A stretch of 64,000 bases of DNA, from assembly GCF_014333525.1 (NCBI RefSeq), contig NZ_JACSCX010000001.1, positions 558,001 to 622,000 on the forward strand, written 5' to 3'. Within the stretch, counting starts at the first letter, position 1. Each line of letters starts with the position of its first letter. Below, one piece after another: positions 50,505 through 59,700 of this stretch. The notes under the pieces were generated by a model. The model made no database searches, was not told the origin of the DNA, and saw only the letters and a list, made by a program, of their open reading frames with translations. The stretch is from Hymenobacter puniceus (lineage in GTDB: Bacteria > Bacteroidota > Bacteroidia > Cytophagales > Hymenobacteraceae). Position numbers and translations under genes: made by a program.

Positions 50505-52010
50505 CTACTCGGCCTGCCCGATGGGGTAGTAAGCTTTGCGGCCGTCGGGATACACGCCTTCTACCAGCGCGCCCTGGCTTTCCTTGGCGGCTTCCAGGAA
50601 TTGCTCTACATCCTGGGGCTTGCTTACTTTATTCTTGTCGATGCGGGTGATGATGAAGCCGTCGCCGATACCAGTTTCGCGGAAGTTGGAGCCCTGCACA
50701 CCGCTGATTTTAGCGCCGCCTTCCAGGCCCAGCTTATTCATTTCCTGCTTGCTTACCGGGGCCAGTGTAGCGCCTTCATACTTGATGGCCTTGGCCAGCT
50801 CTTCCCGGATGATGTCGGTGGTGCCGGTAGAGTTGCGCAGCGTGGCCGATGTGGTGCGCGAGTCGGAGCCGCGCAGGTATGTCACCTTGATTTTGTCGCC
50901 GGGGCGGAAGCGGGCTACCTGCTCCTGCAGCTGCGACGAGGTGTTTACCTTGGCACCGTTGATTTCGGTGATGATGTCACCTTCCCGCAAGCCAGCATCA
51001 GCAGCCGAGCTATTTTTGCTCAACCCCATTACGTAAACTCCGCTCAGGCTGCTCAGCTTCTTTTCAGAAGCCAGCGTGGCGTCTACCTCCCGGATTTGTA
51101 CGCCCAGCAAAGCGCGCTGCACTACCTTATACTTCAGCAGGTCGTCAATCACCTTGCTCACGATAGAGCTGGGCACAGCGAAGGAATAGCCCACAAATGA
51201 GCCCGTCTGCGAGGCAATGGCGGAGTTGATGCCAATCAGGTCACCGTTGAGGTTCACCAGCGCACCGCCCGAGTTACCGGGGTTTACCACAGCATCAGTC
51301 TGCAGGAAGCTCTCGATACCCATGCCCTGCTGGTCGCGCAGGATGTTGATATTGCGGCCCTTGGCCGAGATGATACCGGCCGTCACGGTGGAGTTGAGGT
51401 TGAACGGGTTGCCTACGGCCAGCACCCACTCCCCTACTTTCACCTGGTCGGAGTTGCCGTAACGAATGAAGGGCAGGTTATCGGCTTTCACTTTCAGCAG
51501 CGCCAGGTCAGTGGTCGGGTCGGTACCAATCAGCTCAGCCTCGAACTTGCGCTTGTCGTCCATCACCACCTCAATTTTATCGGCTTTATCGATAACGTGG
51601 TTGTTGGTGACGATGTAGCCATTGGCGGCAATGATTACACCCGAGCCGGAGCCCTGCTGCGGCCCGCGCTGGGGCTGCTGATACTGCTCGAACTCGTCGC
51701 CGAAGAACTGGCGCAGGAAGGGGTCCATGCGGGCATTGCCGCCACCCTGGCCCGCCTTAGGCGCATATTCAGTCATGACGTGCACCACAGCCGGCGTCAC
51801 GGAAGCAGCGGCGGCCGTGAAGTTGAGGCCCTCGGGCACCACGTAGTTGCTGCTGCGCAGCTCACTGGTGTACCGAATGTTGGGGTCAGCCGCTATGGCC
51901 TGAGGCACATTGGTGCGCTCTGGTTCCAGCAGCTTGTAGCCACCCACTGCCACGCTACCACCAAGTACAGCGGAACCGAGCAGACCGAGCATCATTTGTT
52001 TTGCTTGCAT
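50505..52010 (-). CDS. degP: Do-family serine protease with two PDZ domains
   Basis: 501 residues. N-terminal membrane or signal segment (LLGSAVLGGSVAVGGYKLL), then the trypsin-like domain with His138 (NNHVID), Asp168 (TDLALLK) and Ser247 (GNSGGALVN). PDZ1 (about 320-400, with GVYVMGLSKNSSAADAGLRE) and PDZ2 (about 415-500) follow. This is the periplasmic quality-control protease/chaperone of the envelope stress response. The sequence cannot distinguish DegP from DegQ; the symbol is used generically. It is followed by Hsp20 upstream on the same strand, though a terminator separates them. Confidence 0.9.
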   Translation of the reverse strand: MQAKQMMLGLLGSAVLGGSVAVGGYKLLEPERTNVPQAIAADPNIRYTSELRSSNYVVPEGLNFTAAAASVTPAVVHVMTEYAPKAGQGGGNARMDPFLRQFFGDEFEQYQQPQRGPQQGSGSGVIIAANGYIVTNNHVIDKADKIEVVMDDKRKFEAELIGTDPTTDLALLKVKADNLPFIRYGNSDQVKVGEWVLAVGNPFNLNSTVTAGIISAKGRNINILRDQQGMGIESFLQTDAVVNPGNSGGALVNLNGDLIGINSAIASQTGSFVGYSFAVPSSIVSKVIDDLLKYKVVQRALLGVQIREVDATLASEKKLSSLSGVYVMGLSKNSSAADAGLREGDIITEINGAKVNTSSQLQEQVARFRPGDKIKVTYLRGSDSRTTSATLRNSTGTTDIIREELAKAIKYEGATLAPVSKQEMNKLGLEGGAKISGVQGSNFRETGIGDGFIITRIDKNKVSKPQDVEQFLEAAKESQGALVEGVYPDGRKAYYPIGQAE

Positions 52011-52217
52011 GGAGAAGAAGAATGAAAGAGGGAAAAGAGGAGAACCGAATTTACAAAACCGAGCGTGAACTACCTATGGATTGCACTTCTGCAACGAAAG
52101 ATGCGACCCAACCAGTATGAGGTTGCACGGACCAGACGAGAGGTTGTTTTGAGTCGACCAACCTCCCTGATTCCACCACTGGTTTTGCCACTGCTATTCT
52201 AGCAACAGACGAGCCAA

Positions 52218-52248
52218 CAAAAAAGGCACCCAACCCGGTGCCTTTTTT
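52218..52248 (-). terminator. Terminator between Hsp20 and degP
   Basis: AAAAAAGGCACC pairs with GGTGCCTTTTTT around CAACCC. It lies 17 nt beyond the Hsp20 stop. Confidence 0.92.
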
Positions 52249-52264
52249 GCAGAACTTGCAATGC

Positions 52265-52708
52265 TTAGCGCACTTCGATGTGATATTTCGTCACTTTCTT
52301 GCTGTCAAAAGGCAGTTGTACGCGCAGAATACCGTCGGTCAGTTCGGCACTGATAGCCGTTATATCAACCGTATCGGGGAGGCGGAAGCTACGGGTGAAA
52401 TTGCCGTAGTCGGTTTCGGTGCGGTGGTACTTGGGTGCATTTTCGGTGGCCTCAGGCGCTTTCCGCTCGCCGCTGACAACGAGCTGGCCATCTTGGAAGT
52501 CGATGTTGACGGCATCCTTGGCTACGCCCGGCAACGACAGGTGCAGCTCAAAGCCAGCTTCCGTTTCCAGCACGTCGGCGGCCGGAGCAAAAGTGCTGGA
52601 TAGCTGATTTACGGCGGGCAGTGTATCGCGCAACATGTCGTTCAGGACGGCATTGAAAGCACGCGAAGGACGAAGAGCAGGACGGTTGTTATACAGCAGA
52701 GTTGCCAT
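52265..52708 (-). CDS. Hsp20/alpha-crystallin small heat-shock protein
   Basis: 147 residues. ATP-independent holdase. The N-terminal arm (about 1-40) is followed by the alpha-crystallin domain: PAADVLETEAGFELHLSLPG (the usual pattern), GQLVVSGERKAPEA, GNFTRSFRLPDTVD and the A-x-x-x-n-G-v-L motif ISAELTDGILRVQLPF. The conserved GVL is here GILRVQL. ATG at 52708 is preferred over an upstream start since the region between is AT-rich promoter DNA. A perfect palindrome (52745-52760) lies about 37 nt upstream. Confidence 0.92.
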   Translation of the reverse strand: MATLLYNNRPALRPSRAFNAVLNDMLRDTLPAVNQLSSTFAPAADVLETEAGFELHLSLPGVAKDAVNIDFQDGQLVVSGERKAPEATENAPKYHRTETDYGNFTRSFRLPDTVDITAISAELTDGILRVQLPFDSKKVTKYHIEVR

Positions 52709-52744
52709 GGGTACAGAATTTTTAGTTGAGTCAGAAGATGAAAT

Positions 52745-52760
52745 TGTGCTTACAAGCACA
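52745..52760. promoter_or_regulatory. Palindrome TGTGCTTACAAGCACA upstream of Hsp20
   Basis: Perfect 7-bp arms (TGTGCTT/AAGCACA) with a 2-nt centre, 37-52 nt upstream of the Hsp20 start in AT-rich DNA. It resembles a repressor site more than CIRCE, which has long spaced arms. The regulator is unknown. Confidence 0.4.
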
Positions 52761-52929
52761 CCTCTACTCTATAAAATCCATACCATTCAACGCATAATGA
52801 CAATTTGTCCTTAAAAAGAAAATCACTGTATCGAGCCACCAATGAAATATTGACAAAATTTCATCTCAAGCTCCGTACTGGCGCTTTTTTCTTTTCTGCT
52901 ACTACCGACAAAAAGTCACTTAACCAACT

Positions 52930-53739
52930 TTAGTGCTGCGTGGGCAGCTGCCGGCGCTCGAAGACAGCGCCGCCTTTGAAGAGTGTAAAGCGTAGGTCCA
53001 GCCCAATTGCGGGAAGTATTTTATTGAAGCGCCCACCAACGTTGGTAATATTGCCATTAGCATCCGTTTGCACCTCAGTATTATAATATTCTGTCTGCGA
53101 GGCCACCCAAGGCGTGAAATCAAAGTGGGGCGACAAACGCACACCGATTTCACCGCGCAGAGTACCGAAGTCGATTACCCGTTCTTTCTCCTCCAGCTCG
53201 TCGCGCTGCAGACGCAGGAAGGCGGCGGCTTCGTAGGAGATGCGCGGGCGTAACGCCAGGTTGGTGCCTAGCGGAAACACCCGGTCCAGGTCGAGGCGCA
53301 GGCGGGTGAGGGCACGACTTTCGGCGCCATCAGCCAGCGGCATCTGGTACTCTACGCTTAGCCGCTGCCGGAAATTGAAGCTACCCAAGGTGTTCCAATG
53401 GCGCACGAAGGCTTCTGGCGTGATGATGTAGTCCCGGCTCCTGCCGCTGTTATCGTTGAAGCCCCTGTCGTATGAGGACACACTCAGTAGGCCACCCCCA
53501 CTCCACTGCTCGTTCCAGAAGTGCTCGTAGCCCAGACGTAGCTGAGCAGTGGAGAATTTACGGCCGGAGCTCACCGTCTGGGCCCCCAGATTGAATGCCG
53601 CCAGCGCGTAGTCGTCGCCGGTCAGGGCCAACTCAGCCTGCGCCTCGGGCAGCAGCGTGGTGATGCCCGTGATGCGGCGCTGGGCAGTGGCGGCAGTGGC
53701 AAGCAGGCAAGCGGCTAGCAGTAGAAATTGGCGGCGCAT
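52930..53739 (-). CDS. DUF2490-like outer-membrane protein
   Basis: 269 residues. Signal peptide MRRQFLLLAACLLATAATAQ, then a barrel-like chain of amphipathic strands: LGYEHFWNEQWSGGGLLSVS, FRQRLSVEYQMPL, LRPRISYEAAAFLRLQ, ending in an Arg/Phe strand. This is the DUF2490 pattern of small Bacteroidota barrels. Function unknown. Alternative ATG codons at 53751 and 53748 would add a few residues; 53739 gives the best signal peptide. It lies downstream of the M20 amidohydrolase gene, possibly in its transcript. Confidence 0.72.
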   Translation of the reverse strand: MRRQFLLLAACLLATAATAQRRITGITTLLPEAQAELALTGDDYALAAFNLGAQTVSSGRKFSTAQLRLGYEHFWNEQWSGGGLLSVSSYDRGFNDNSGRSRDYIITPEAFVRHWNTLGSFNFRQRLSVEYQMPLADGAESRALTRLRLDLDRVFPLGTNLALRPRISYEAAAFLRLQRDELEEKERVIDFGTLRGEIGVRLSPHFDFTPWVASQTEYYNTEVQTDANGNITNVGGRFNKILPAIGLDLRFTLFKGGAVFERRQLPTQH

Positions 53740-53831
53740 ATATAGCATCATTGAAGGTAAAGTCTGGTCCTAACGGGCAGGCGGCCAGCCGTGGTATAAG
53801 CGCAGATGCACAATTTCTCCGCTGCTTCCTC

Positions 53832-55025
53832 TTATCCCGCGTTTAGCTCGCAGAGCGTGAGCCAGGCCATCAGGCCGGGGCCGGTTTCCAGGGCTTTGGG
53901 CTCGATGTCGAAGGTGGGCGTGTGCACGCTGGAGGCAAAGCGGCCATCTTCGGCGCGGGTGCCGAGGCGGTAGAAGCAGGCGTCGGCGGCCTGCGAGAAG
54001 TAGGCGAAGTCCTCGGCCGCCATCCACTGGTCCAACTCAATTACGTTTTCCGGACCCAGGTACTGCTCGGCGGCGGCGCGCACGCGGGCCGTGAGCTTGG
54101 GCTCGTTTTCCAGATATGGGTAGCCGCGCCGGATTTCCAGCTCGCAACTGGCGCCCATCGAGTCGGCGAGGCCTTCGCAGAGGCGGCGCAGGTGGCCGTG
54201 GGCCTCGTCGCGCCACTCTTCGTTCAGCGTCCGGAAGGTGCCCTCGATGTAGACTTCGTTGGGAATGACGTTGGTGGCGCCGTTGGCAATGACTTTGCCA
54301 AACGACAGCACCGACGGCAGCTTGGGGTTGGCACGGCGGCTTACAATCTGCTGCGCCGCCACAATGATGTGGGCAGCTACCAGCACAGGGTCGAGGTTCA
54401 TTTCGGGCATGGCGCCGTGGCCGCCTTTGCCGCGTATGGTCAGGTACAGCTCGTCGGTGCTGGCCATGTAGCGGCCGGGCCGGATGCCAATCTGGCCGGC
54501 GGGCAGCATCGGGAAAACGTGCTGACCGAGCACGCTGGCGGGCTTGGGGTTTTCAAGCACGCCTTCCTGAATCATCAGGTTGGCGCCGCCCGGCAGCCGC
54601 TCCTCGCCGGGCTGAAACATCAGTTTCACAGTGCCCTCGAACTCGTCGCGCAGCGCCACCAGAATCCGGGCCGCGCCCAGCAGCGACGACGTGTGCACGT
54701 CGTGGCCGCAGGCGTGCATCACGCCGGGGTTCTGGGATTTGTAGGGCACCTCGTTCTGCTCTGTGATGGGCAGCGCGTCCATGTCGGCGCGCAGGGCCAC
54801 GGTGCGGGAGGCCGGGTTGCGGCCCTCGATGAGGGCCACCACGCCGGTTTTGGCAATGGGCTGGGGCTGCAGCCCCAGCTGCCGCAGCTGCTCGGTCACG
54901 AAGGCCACGGTATTATGCTCCTCAAACGACAGCTCGGGGTGCGCGTGCAGGTGGTGGCGCAGGGCAACGGTATCGGCGGCGTGCTCGGTGGCCAGCGCTT
55001 TGATGCGGGAAAGCAGGTGTTGCAT
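53832..55025 (-). CDS. M20-family amidohydrolase (hippurate/N-acyl-amino-acid hydrolase type)
   Basis: 397 residues. Dizinc peptidase-like hydrolase that removes acyl groups from amino acids or dipeptides. Motifs: LRHHLHAHPELSFEE at the start, TVALRADMDALPI, NPGVMHACGHDVHTSSLLGA (metal His and Asp), FQPGEERLPGGANLMI (Glu pair), and the lid domain with GGHGAMPEMNLDPVLV. C-terminal DQWMAAEDFAYFSQ supplies the last ligand region. M20D group. Upstream genes (131 aa, SPOR, deoC) lie on the same strand within 3 to 30 bp and may form an operon. Confidence 0.92.
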   Translation of the reverse strand: MQHLLSRIKALATEHAADTVALRHHLHAHPELSFEEHNTVAFVTEQLRQLGLQPQPIAKTGVVALIEGRNPASRTVALRADMDALPITEQNEVPYKSQNPGVMHACGHDVHTSSLLGAARILVALRDEFEGTVKLMFQPGEERLPGGANLMIQEGVLENPKPASVLGQHVFPMLPAGQIGIRPGRYMASTDELYLTIRGKGGHGAMPEMNLDPVLVAAHIIVAAQQIVSRRANPKLPSVLSFGKVIANGATNVIPNEVYIEGTFRTLNEEWRDEAHGHLRRLCEGLADSMGASCELEIRRGYPYLENEPKLTARVRAAAEQYLGPENVIELDQWMAAEDFAYFSQAADACFYRLGTRAEDGRFASSVHTPTFDIEPKALETGPGLMAWLTLCELNAG

Positions 55026-55050
55026 AAGGCAGAAAAACGAAGGAAGGCGG

Positions 55051-55446
55051 CTACTCGAATAGCACGCTTAAAGACGGATGAATAGCCACCAGCATAGGTC
55101 GCCCGAAAGTATTAGGGCTGAAAGCCGCCTCGTACTGCTCGGCTGATGAAGTAACCCGGCCGACCAGCACGCAGTCAGCAAACTCCAGGTACTGGCCGCG
55201 CTTGTCGTTGTTGTAGCGGATGCGCCCGCGCACGGCCACCGTAAAATCCAGAAGTATGTTCCGGCTCTGGCGCTCCACCACTGTCAGGTCCACTACGCCG
55301 CTATAGGGCCACAGCGTCAGCAGTAGCTGCAGGCTGGCCTGGGTTACACTATACCCGATGCCGCCATTCTCATTTTCGATGGGCAACGCCTCCAGTCCCT
55401 GCAGCAAATCCAGCTCTTCCCATTGCAACTCGCGCAGCGTAGCCAC
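55051..55446 (-). CDS. Hypothetical protein, 131 residues
   Basis: Cytosolic, no signal or membrane helix. Sequence contains LQWEELDLLQGLEALPIENE, LTLWPYSGVVDLTVVERQSR and RRIRYNNDKR-like basic turn, with an acidic N-terminus. The start is GTG at 55446, 2 nt after the SPOR gene's stop. No family recognised. Its placement between a SPOR lipoprotein and an amidohydrolase suggests co-transcription with them, not a known job. Confidence 0.6.
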   Translation of the reverse strand: MATLRELQWEELDLLQGLEALPIENENGGIGYSVTQASLQLLLTLWPYSGVVDLTVVERQSRNILLDFTVAVRGRIRYNNDKRGQYLEFADCVLVGRVTSSAEQYEAAFSPNTFGRPMLVAIHPSLSVLFE

Positions 55447-55448
55447 GG

Positions 55449-56015
55449 CTAGAAAGCAGTTTTGTTGAGCACCACCTGCGCCGATTCCAGCTCGGCCTTG
55501 GGAGCCAGCGGCCGGATGCGGAGCATGGCCTGCTCGGCTTCAAGGCGCGTGAGGTAATCACCGATGTAGAGACGGAATACGGGCTGCTTGAAGGTCAGGT
55601 AGTCGGTTTCATCGGGGTAGCGGCTGATAACGGCGCGGCGGATGCTCATGGCCTGCTCGCGCTCCAGCCCCACGTAGGCCAAAATGCGGAAACCCTGGGC
55701 GTACTTCACATTTTGGTTGGTGAAAGCCTGGTCGCGCAGGCGCTGCTCAATCTGGGGATTCACGTGGTTGGCGGGCGCTACGGCGGTACGCGGTGCGGCC
55801 AGCACTACCGTTTCCTTGGGTGCAGTGAAAACGGGCCGGTAGCGGCTCAGGTCTTCGGCGGGCACGGCGGGTGCGGCCTGGGCAGCGCGGGTTTTGGAAG
55901 TATCGGCCGGGGCCGTAGGGCCGGTGGTGGCGGGCGCGGTGGCGGCGCAGGCCCCCAGGGCCAGAAATGCGGGAAGCAACAGCACGTTACGCAGTAGGGG
56001 TTTCATCATGGTCAT
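55449..56015 (-). CDS. SPOR-domain lipoprotein
   Basis: About 188 residues. A lipoprotein signal ends ALGAC. An Ala/Pro/Thr-rich linker leads to a C-terminal SPOR domain (about 105-180): YAQGFRILAYVGLEREQAMS, then FRLYIGDYLTRLEAEQAMLR. SPOR domains bind denuded septal peptidoglycan, so the protein probably localises to the division site or cell wall. Several ATG starts lie at 56015, 56009 and 56006; all overlap deoC by 20-29 bp. Co-transcribed with deoC and the next two genes. Confidence 0.78.
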   Translation of the reverse strand: MTMMKPLLRNVLLLPAFLALGACAATAPATTGPTAPADTSKTRAAQAAPAVPAEDLSRYRPVFTAPKETVVLAAPRTAVAPANHVNPQIEQRLRDQAFTNQNVKYAQGFRILAYVGLEREQAMSIRRAVISRYPDETDYLTFKQPVFRLYIGDYLTRLEAEQAMLRIRPLAPKAELESAQVVLNKTAF

Positions 56016-56655
56016 CAAGCAAAGCCAGACTGTTGGAGGAGCCTAGCCTGTCGGCGCCGGCTGCAACCAGCGCTAGCGCAAACGCCCGGGCCCGGATGCC
56101 ACCGGAAGCCTTGATACGGATAGTAGCCGGCAACGACTGCCGCATCAACTCAATATCGGCCACCGAAGCGCCTCGACTGGCAAAGCCGGTGGACGTTTTC
56201 ACGAAGTCGGCCCCGGCCTCAGCGCACAGCCGGCAGGCCGTCACGATTTCTTCCTCAGTCAGCAAAGCCGTTTCGATTATCACTTTCAGAATGGCGCCGC
56301 GGAAGTGACACAGCTCGGCCAGCTGCCCGATTTCCTCTTCTACTTCGGCCAGCTCACCAGCCTTGAGGGCGCTTACATTCAGCACCATGTCCAATTCCGT
56401 GGCGCCGTCGGTCAGGGCCAGGTGTGCCTCGAAGAACTTCACCTTCGCTAGCGCGTAGCCCAGCGGAAAGCCGATTACAGTACATACCGGCACCCCGCTG
56501 CCGTGCAACGCATCGGCGGCTAGGCGCACGTAGCAGGGCGGCACGCACACGCTGGCAAACTGCTGCGCGGCGGCCTCCTGGCATAGCTGCCGGATCTGGG
56601 TTGGCGTGGCATCGGGCCGCAGCAGCGTGTGGTCGATATAGGGAGCGAGGTTCAT
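55987..56655 (-). CDS. deoC: Deoxyribose-phosphate aldolase
   Basis: 222 residues. Cleaves 2-deoxyribose-5-phosphate to acetaldehyde and glyceraldehyde-3-phosphate in deoxynucleoside salvage. The Schiff-base Lys153 is in FVKTSTGF; the proton-relay Lys is in IRIKASGGIR and the entry IDHTLLRPDAT is standard. A minus-strand TACCTTTG box at 56671-56664 ends just 8 nt before the ATG at 56655, so the gene is nearly leaderless and the longer start is excluded. It heads a probable operon with the SPOR, 131-aa and M20 genes. Confidence 0.93.
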   Translation of the reverse strand: MNLAPYIDHTLLRPDATPTQIRQLCQEAAAQQFASVCVPPCYVRLAADALHGSGVPVCTVIGFPLGYALAKVKFFEAHLALTDGATELDMVLNVSALKAGELAEVEEEIGQLAELCHFRGAILKVIIETALLTEEEIVTACRLCAEAGADFVKTSTGFASRGASVADIELMRQSLPATIRIKASGGIRARAFALALVAAGADRLGSSNSLALLDDHDETPTA

Positions 56656-56663
56656 AGGCAACG

Positions 56664-56671
56664 CAAAGGTA
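56664..56671 (-). promoter_or_regulatory. -7 promoter box (TACCTTTG) of deoC, leader under 10 nt
   Basis: Exact TAnnTTTG on the minus strand; only 8 nt separate it from the start codon, as at 6860. Confidence 0.65.
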
Positions 56672-56708
56672 AAAGGATGTAGCGCGAAACAGACTGGCGC
56701 TTTACAAC

Positions 56709-56746
56709 AAACGGGCCGCGCTTCCTGCTGGAAACGCGGCCCGTTT
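56709..56746 (-). terminator. Intrinsic terminator of secA
   Basis: AAACGGGCCGCG pairs perfectly with CGCGGCCCGTTT across a 14-nt spacer; it is about 18 nt beyond the secA stop. Confidence 0.88.
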
Positions 56747-56763
56747 GGGTGCCTGGGGCGGCC

Positions 56764-59700
56764 TTATGCCTCGTCAACCAGCACGCAGCGGTTGTTGAGT
56801 AGGTCGTCTTCCACGGTCTTGTATTTCACGTCGCTCACGATGCGGCCGTCCATGTACTGCACGGTCACCTTCTCGTTGCGGTTAGCTACTTTCTGTGAGC
56901 GGGCGGGCATCTGCTTTTCCAGCACCTGCGCGTCGTCGGGGCCCATGTCCTCGGGGCCGGCACCCAGCGAAACCGACGACACTTCCTTCTCGGCCTTCAG
57001 CTTGGGCATTGGGGCCGGCGTAGGCAGTTCGTCTTCGATGTAGAACTCAGCCTCGTCGGTGCCCTGGGCGCCGCCCTGCACCGGAATGTCGGCGCGGAAC
57101 AGGAACGACAGGGTGTCTTCGTTGACTTTGCCAATCATGCCTTTGAACAGCTCGAAGCTCTCAAACTTGTACACCAGCAGCGGGTCTTTCTGCTCATACA
57201 CGGCGTTCTGCACCACCTGCTTCAGGTCATCCATCTGGCGCAAATGCTGGGTCCAGGCCGTGTCGATGGTCGACAGCACCACAGATTTCTCCATGCTCCG
57301 GATGATTTCGTGGCCGCCTGTGGCTTGCGCGCGGCGCAGGTTAGCTACCGCCGACACCTGCTTGCGGCCATCGGTGAAGGGCACTGCCACGTTTTCGAAC
57401 GGTGCATTCTGCTCCAGCAGGCTGTTTACGAGCGGCATGGCGTTGCCGGCAATATGGTCGTTCTTGCTGTGGTAGTAGCCCAGGGCCTCATCGTAGAGCT
57501 TCTGCGCCAGCGGGCCGGCCGCCATGCCCTTCATTTCCGCTTCTGTGATGTAGGTGTCATAGCCGTACACCCGGATGATGGCCAGCTTGAAGTCTTCATA
57601 GTCGCCGCTGATTTTATGGGCGGCCACGATGTCTTCGGCTACGTCGTAAATCATGTTCCAGACGTCCAGCTCCAGACGCTCACCAAACAGGGCATTGCGG
57701 CGGCGCTTGTACACCACTTCGCGCTGGGCGTTCATCACGTCGTCGTACTCGAGCAGGCGCTTGCGCTGGCCGAAGTTGTTCTCCTCCACCTTCTTCTGAG
57801 CCCGCTCAATCGAGCTGGTAATCATCGAGTGCTGAATTACCTCGCCTTCCTCCAGGCCCATGCGGTCCATGAGCTTGGCAATACGGTCAGAGCCAAACAG
57901 GCGCATCAGGTTGTCTTCGAGGCTCACGAAGAACTGCGACGAGCCTGGGTCGCCCTGGCGGCCGGCACGGCCCCGCAGCTGGCGGTCTACGCGGCGGCTT
58001 TCGTGGCGCTCCGTGCCGATGATGGCCAGGCCACCGGCCTCCTTGGAGGTTTCCTTCAGCTTGATGTCGGTGCCACGGCCGGCCATGTTGGTGGCAATGG
58101 TCACGGTGCCAGGATAGCCGGCAGCGGCCACAATCTCGGCTTCGCGCTGGTTTTGCTTAGCGTTGAGCACCTGGTGCTGGATGCCGCGCAGCTTCAGCAT
58201 GCGGCTCACCAACTCGGAGATTTCCACGCTCGTGGTACCTACCAGCACCGGGCGGCCGGCCTGCACCAGCGTCTGGATTTCCTCGGCTACGGCGTTGTAC
58301 TTCTCACGCACGGTCTTGTACACCTTGTCGTGCTCGTCTTTGCGCTGGATGCCGCGGTTGGTTGGAATCACCACCACGTCGAGCTTGTAGATGTCCCACA
58401 GCTCGCCGGCTTCGGTTTCGGCCGTACCCGTCATGCCGCCCAGCTTGTGGTACATGCGGAAGTAGTTCTGCAGCGTAACGGTGGCGTAGGTCTGGGTGGC
58501 GTCTTCCACGCGCACGTTTTCCTTGGCCTCAATGGCCTGGTGCAAGCCGTCGGAGTAGCGGCGGCCTTCCATCACGCGGCCGGTCTGCTCATCCACGATT
58601 TTCACCTTGCCGTCGTCGGTCAGGATGTATTGGTCGTCTTTCTCAAACAGCGTGTAGGCCTTCAGGAGCTGGTTTACGGTGTGTACCCGCTCGCTCTTCT
58701 CCTGGTAGTCTTGCATGAGCTGCTCCTTGCGGTGCAGCTTCTCGTCGTCCTTCAGGCTGTTGTCCTTTTCCAGATTGGCAATTTCCACCCCGATGTCGGG
58801 CATGATAAACAGGTGCGGGTCTTCGCCCTGCGCCGTAATCAGGTCAATGCCTTTCTCGGTCAGCTCAATCTGGTTGTTTTTCTCGTCAATCGTGAAGAAC
58901 AGCGGCATGTCGGCCTGGGGCATCTGGCGGGCGTTGTCCTGCAAGTAGTGGTTTTCCACTTTCTGCAGCACGGCGCGCATGCCGGTTTCCGACAAAAACT
59001 TGATGAGCGGCTTGCTCTTGGGCAGGCCACGGTAAGCGCGGAACAGCGCCAGGCCGGCTTCTCCTTCCTTGTAGCCGTCTTTGCCTTCCTTGATTCCTTT
59101 GCGAGCTTCCACCAAGTACTGCTGCACCAGCTTTTTCTGCTCGTCGACGAGGCGCTGGATGCGGGGCTTGAGCTGGTAGAACTCGTGCACGTCGCCACGG
59201 GGCACGGGGCCCGAGATGATGAGCGGCGTCCGGGCATCGTCAATCAGCACAGAGTCCACTTCGTCGACCATGGCGTAGTGGTGCTTGCGCTGCACCAGCT
59301 CACCGGTTTCGCGCGCCATGTTGTCGCGCAGATAGTCGAAGCCGAATTCGTTGTTGGTGCCGTAGGTGATGTCGGCGGCGTAGGCCGCGCGGCGGGCGTC
59401 GGTGTTGGGCTGGTGCTTGTCGATGCAGTCCACGGTGATGCCGTGGAACTCGAACAGCGGCGCATTCCACTCCGAGTCGCGCTTGGCCAGGTAGTCGTTC
59501 ACGGTTACCAGGTGCACGCCGCGCTTGCTGAGTGCGTTCAGGAACGCCGGCAGCGTCGAAACGAGGGTTTTGCCCTCACCGGTAGCCATCTCCGAAATCT
59601 TGCCCTGGTGCAGCACCACGCCCCCGATGATCTGGACATCGTAGTGAATCATGTCCCAGGTGATTTCGGCGCCGGCCGCCAGCCACTTGTTGCTCCAGAT

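Noticed and set aside
52051..52233. 60-codon minus-strand frame between degP and hsp20
   Set aside because: It overlaps the Hsp20 terminator and shows no protein-like pattern.
53922..55085. 387-codon plus-strand frame opposite the M20 amidohydrolase
   Set aside because: The minus-strand gene has complete metal motifs; the plus frame has none.
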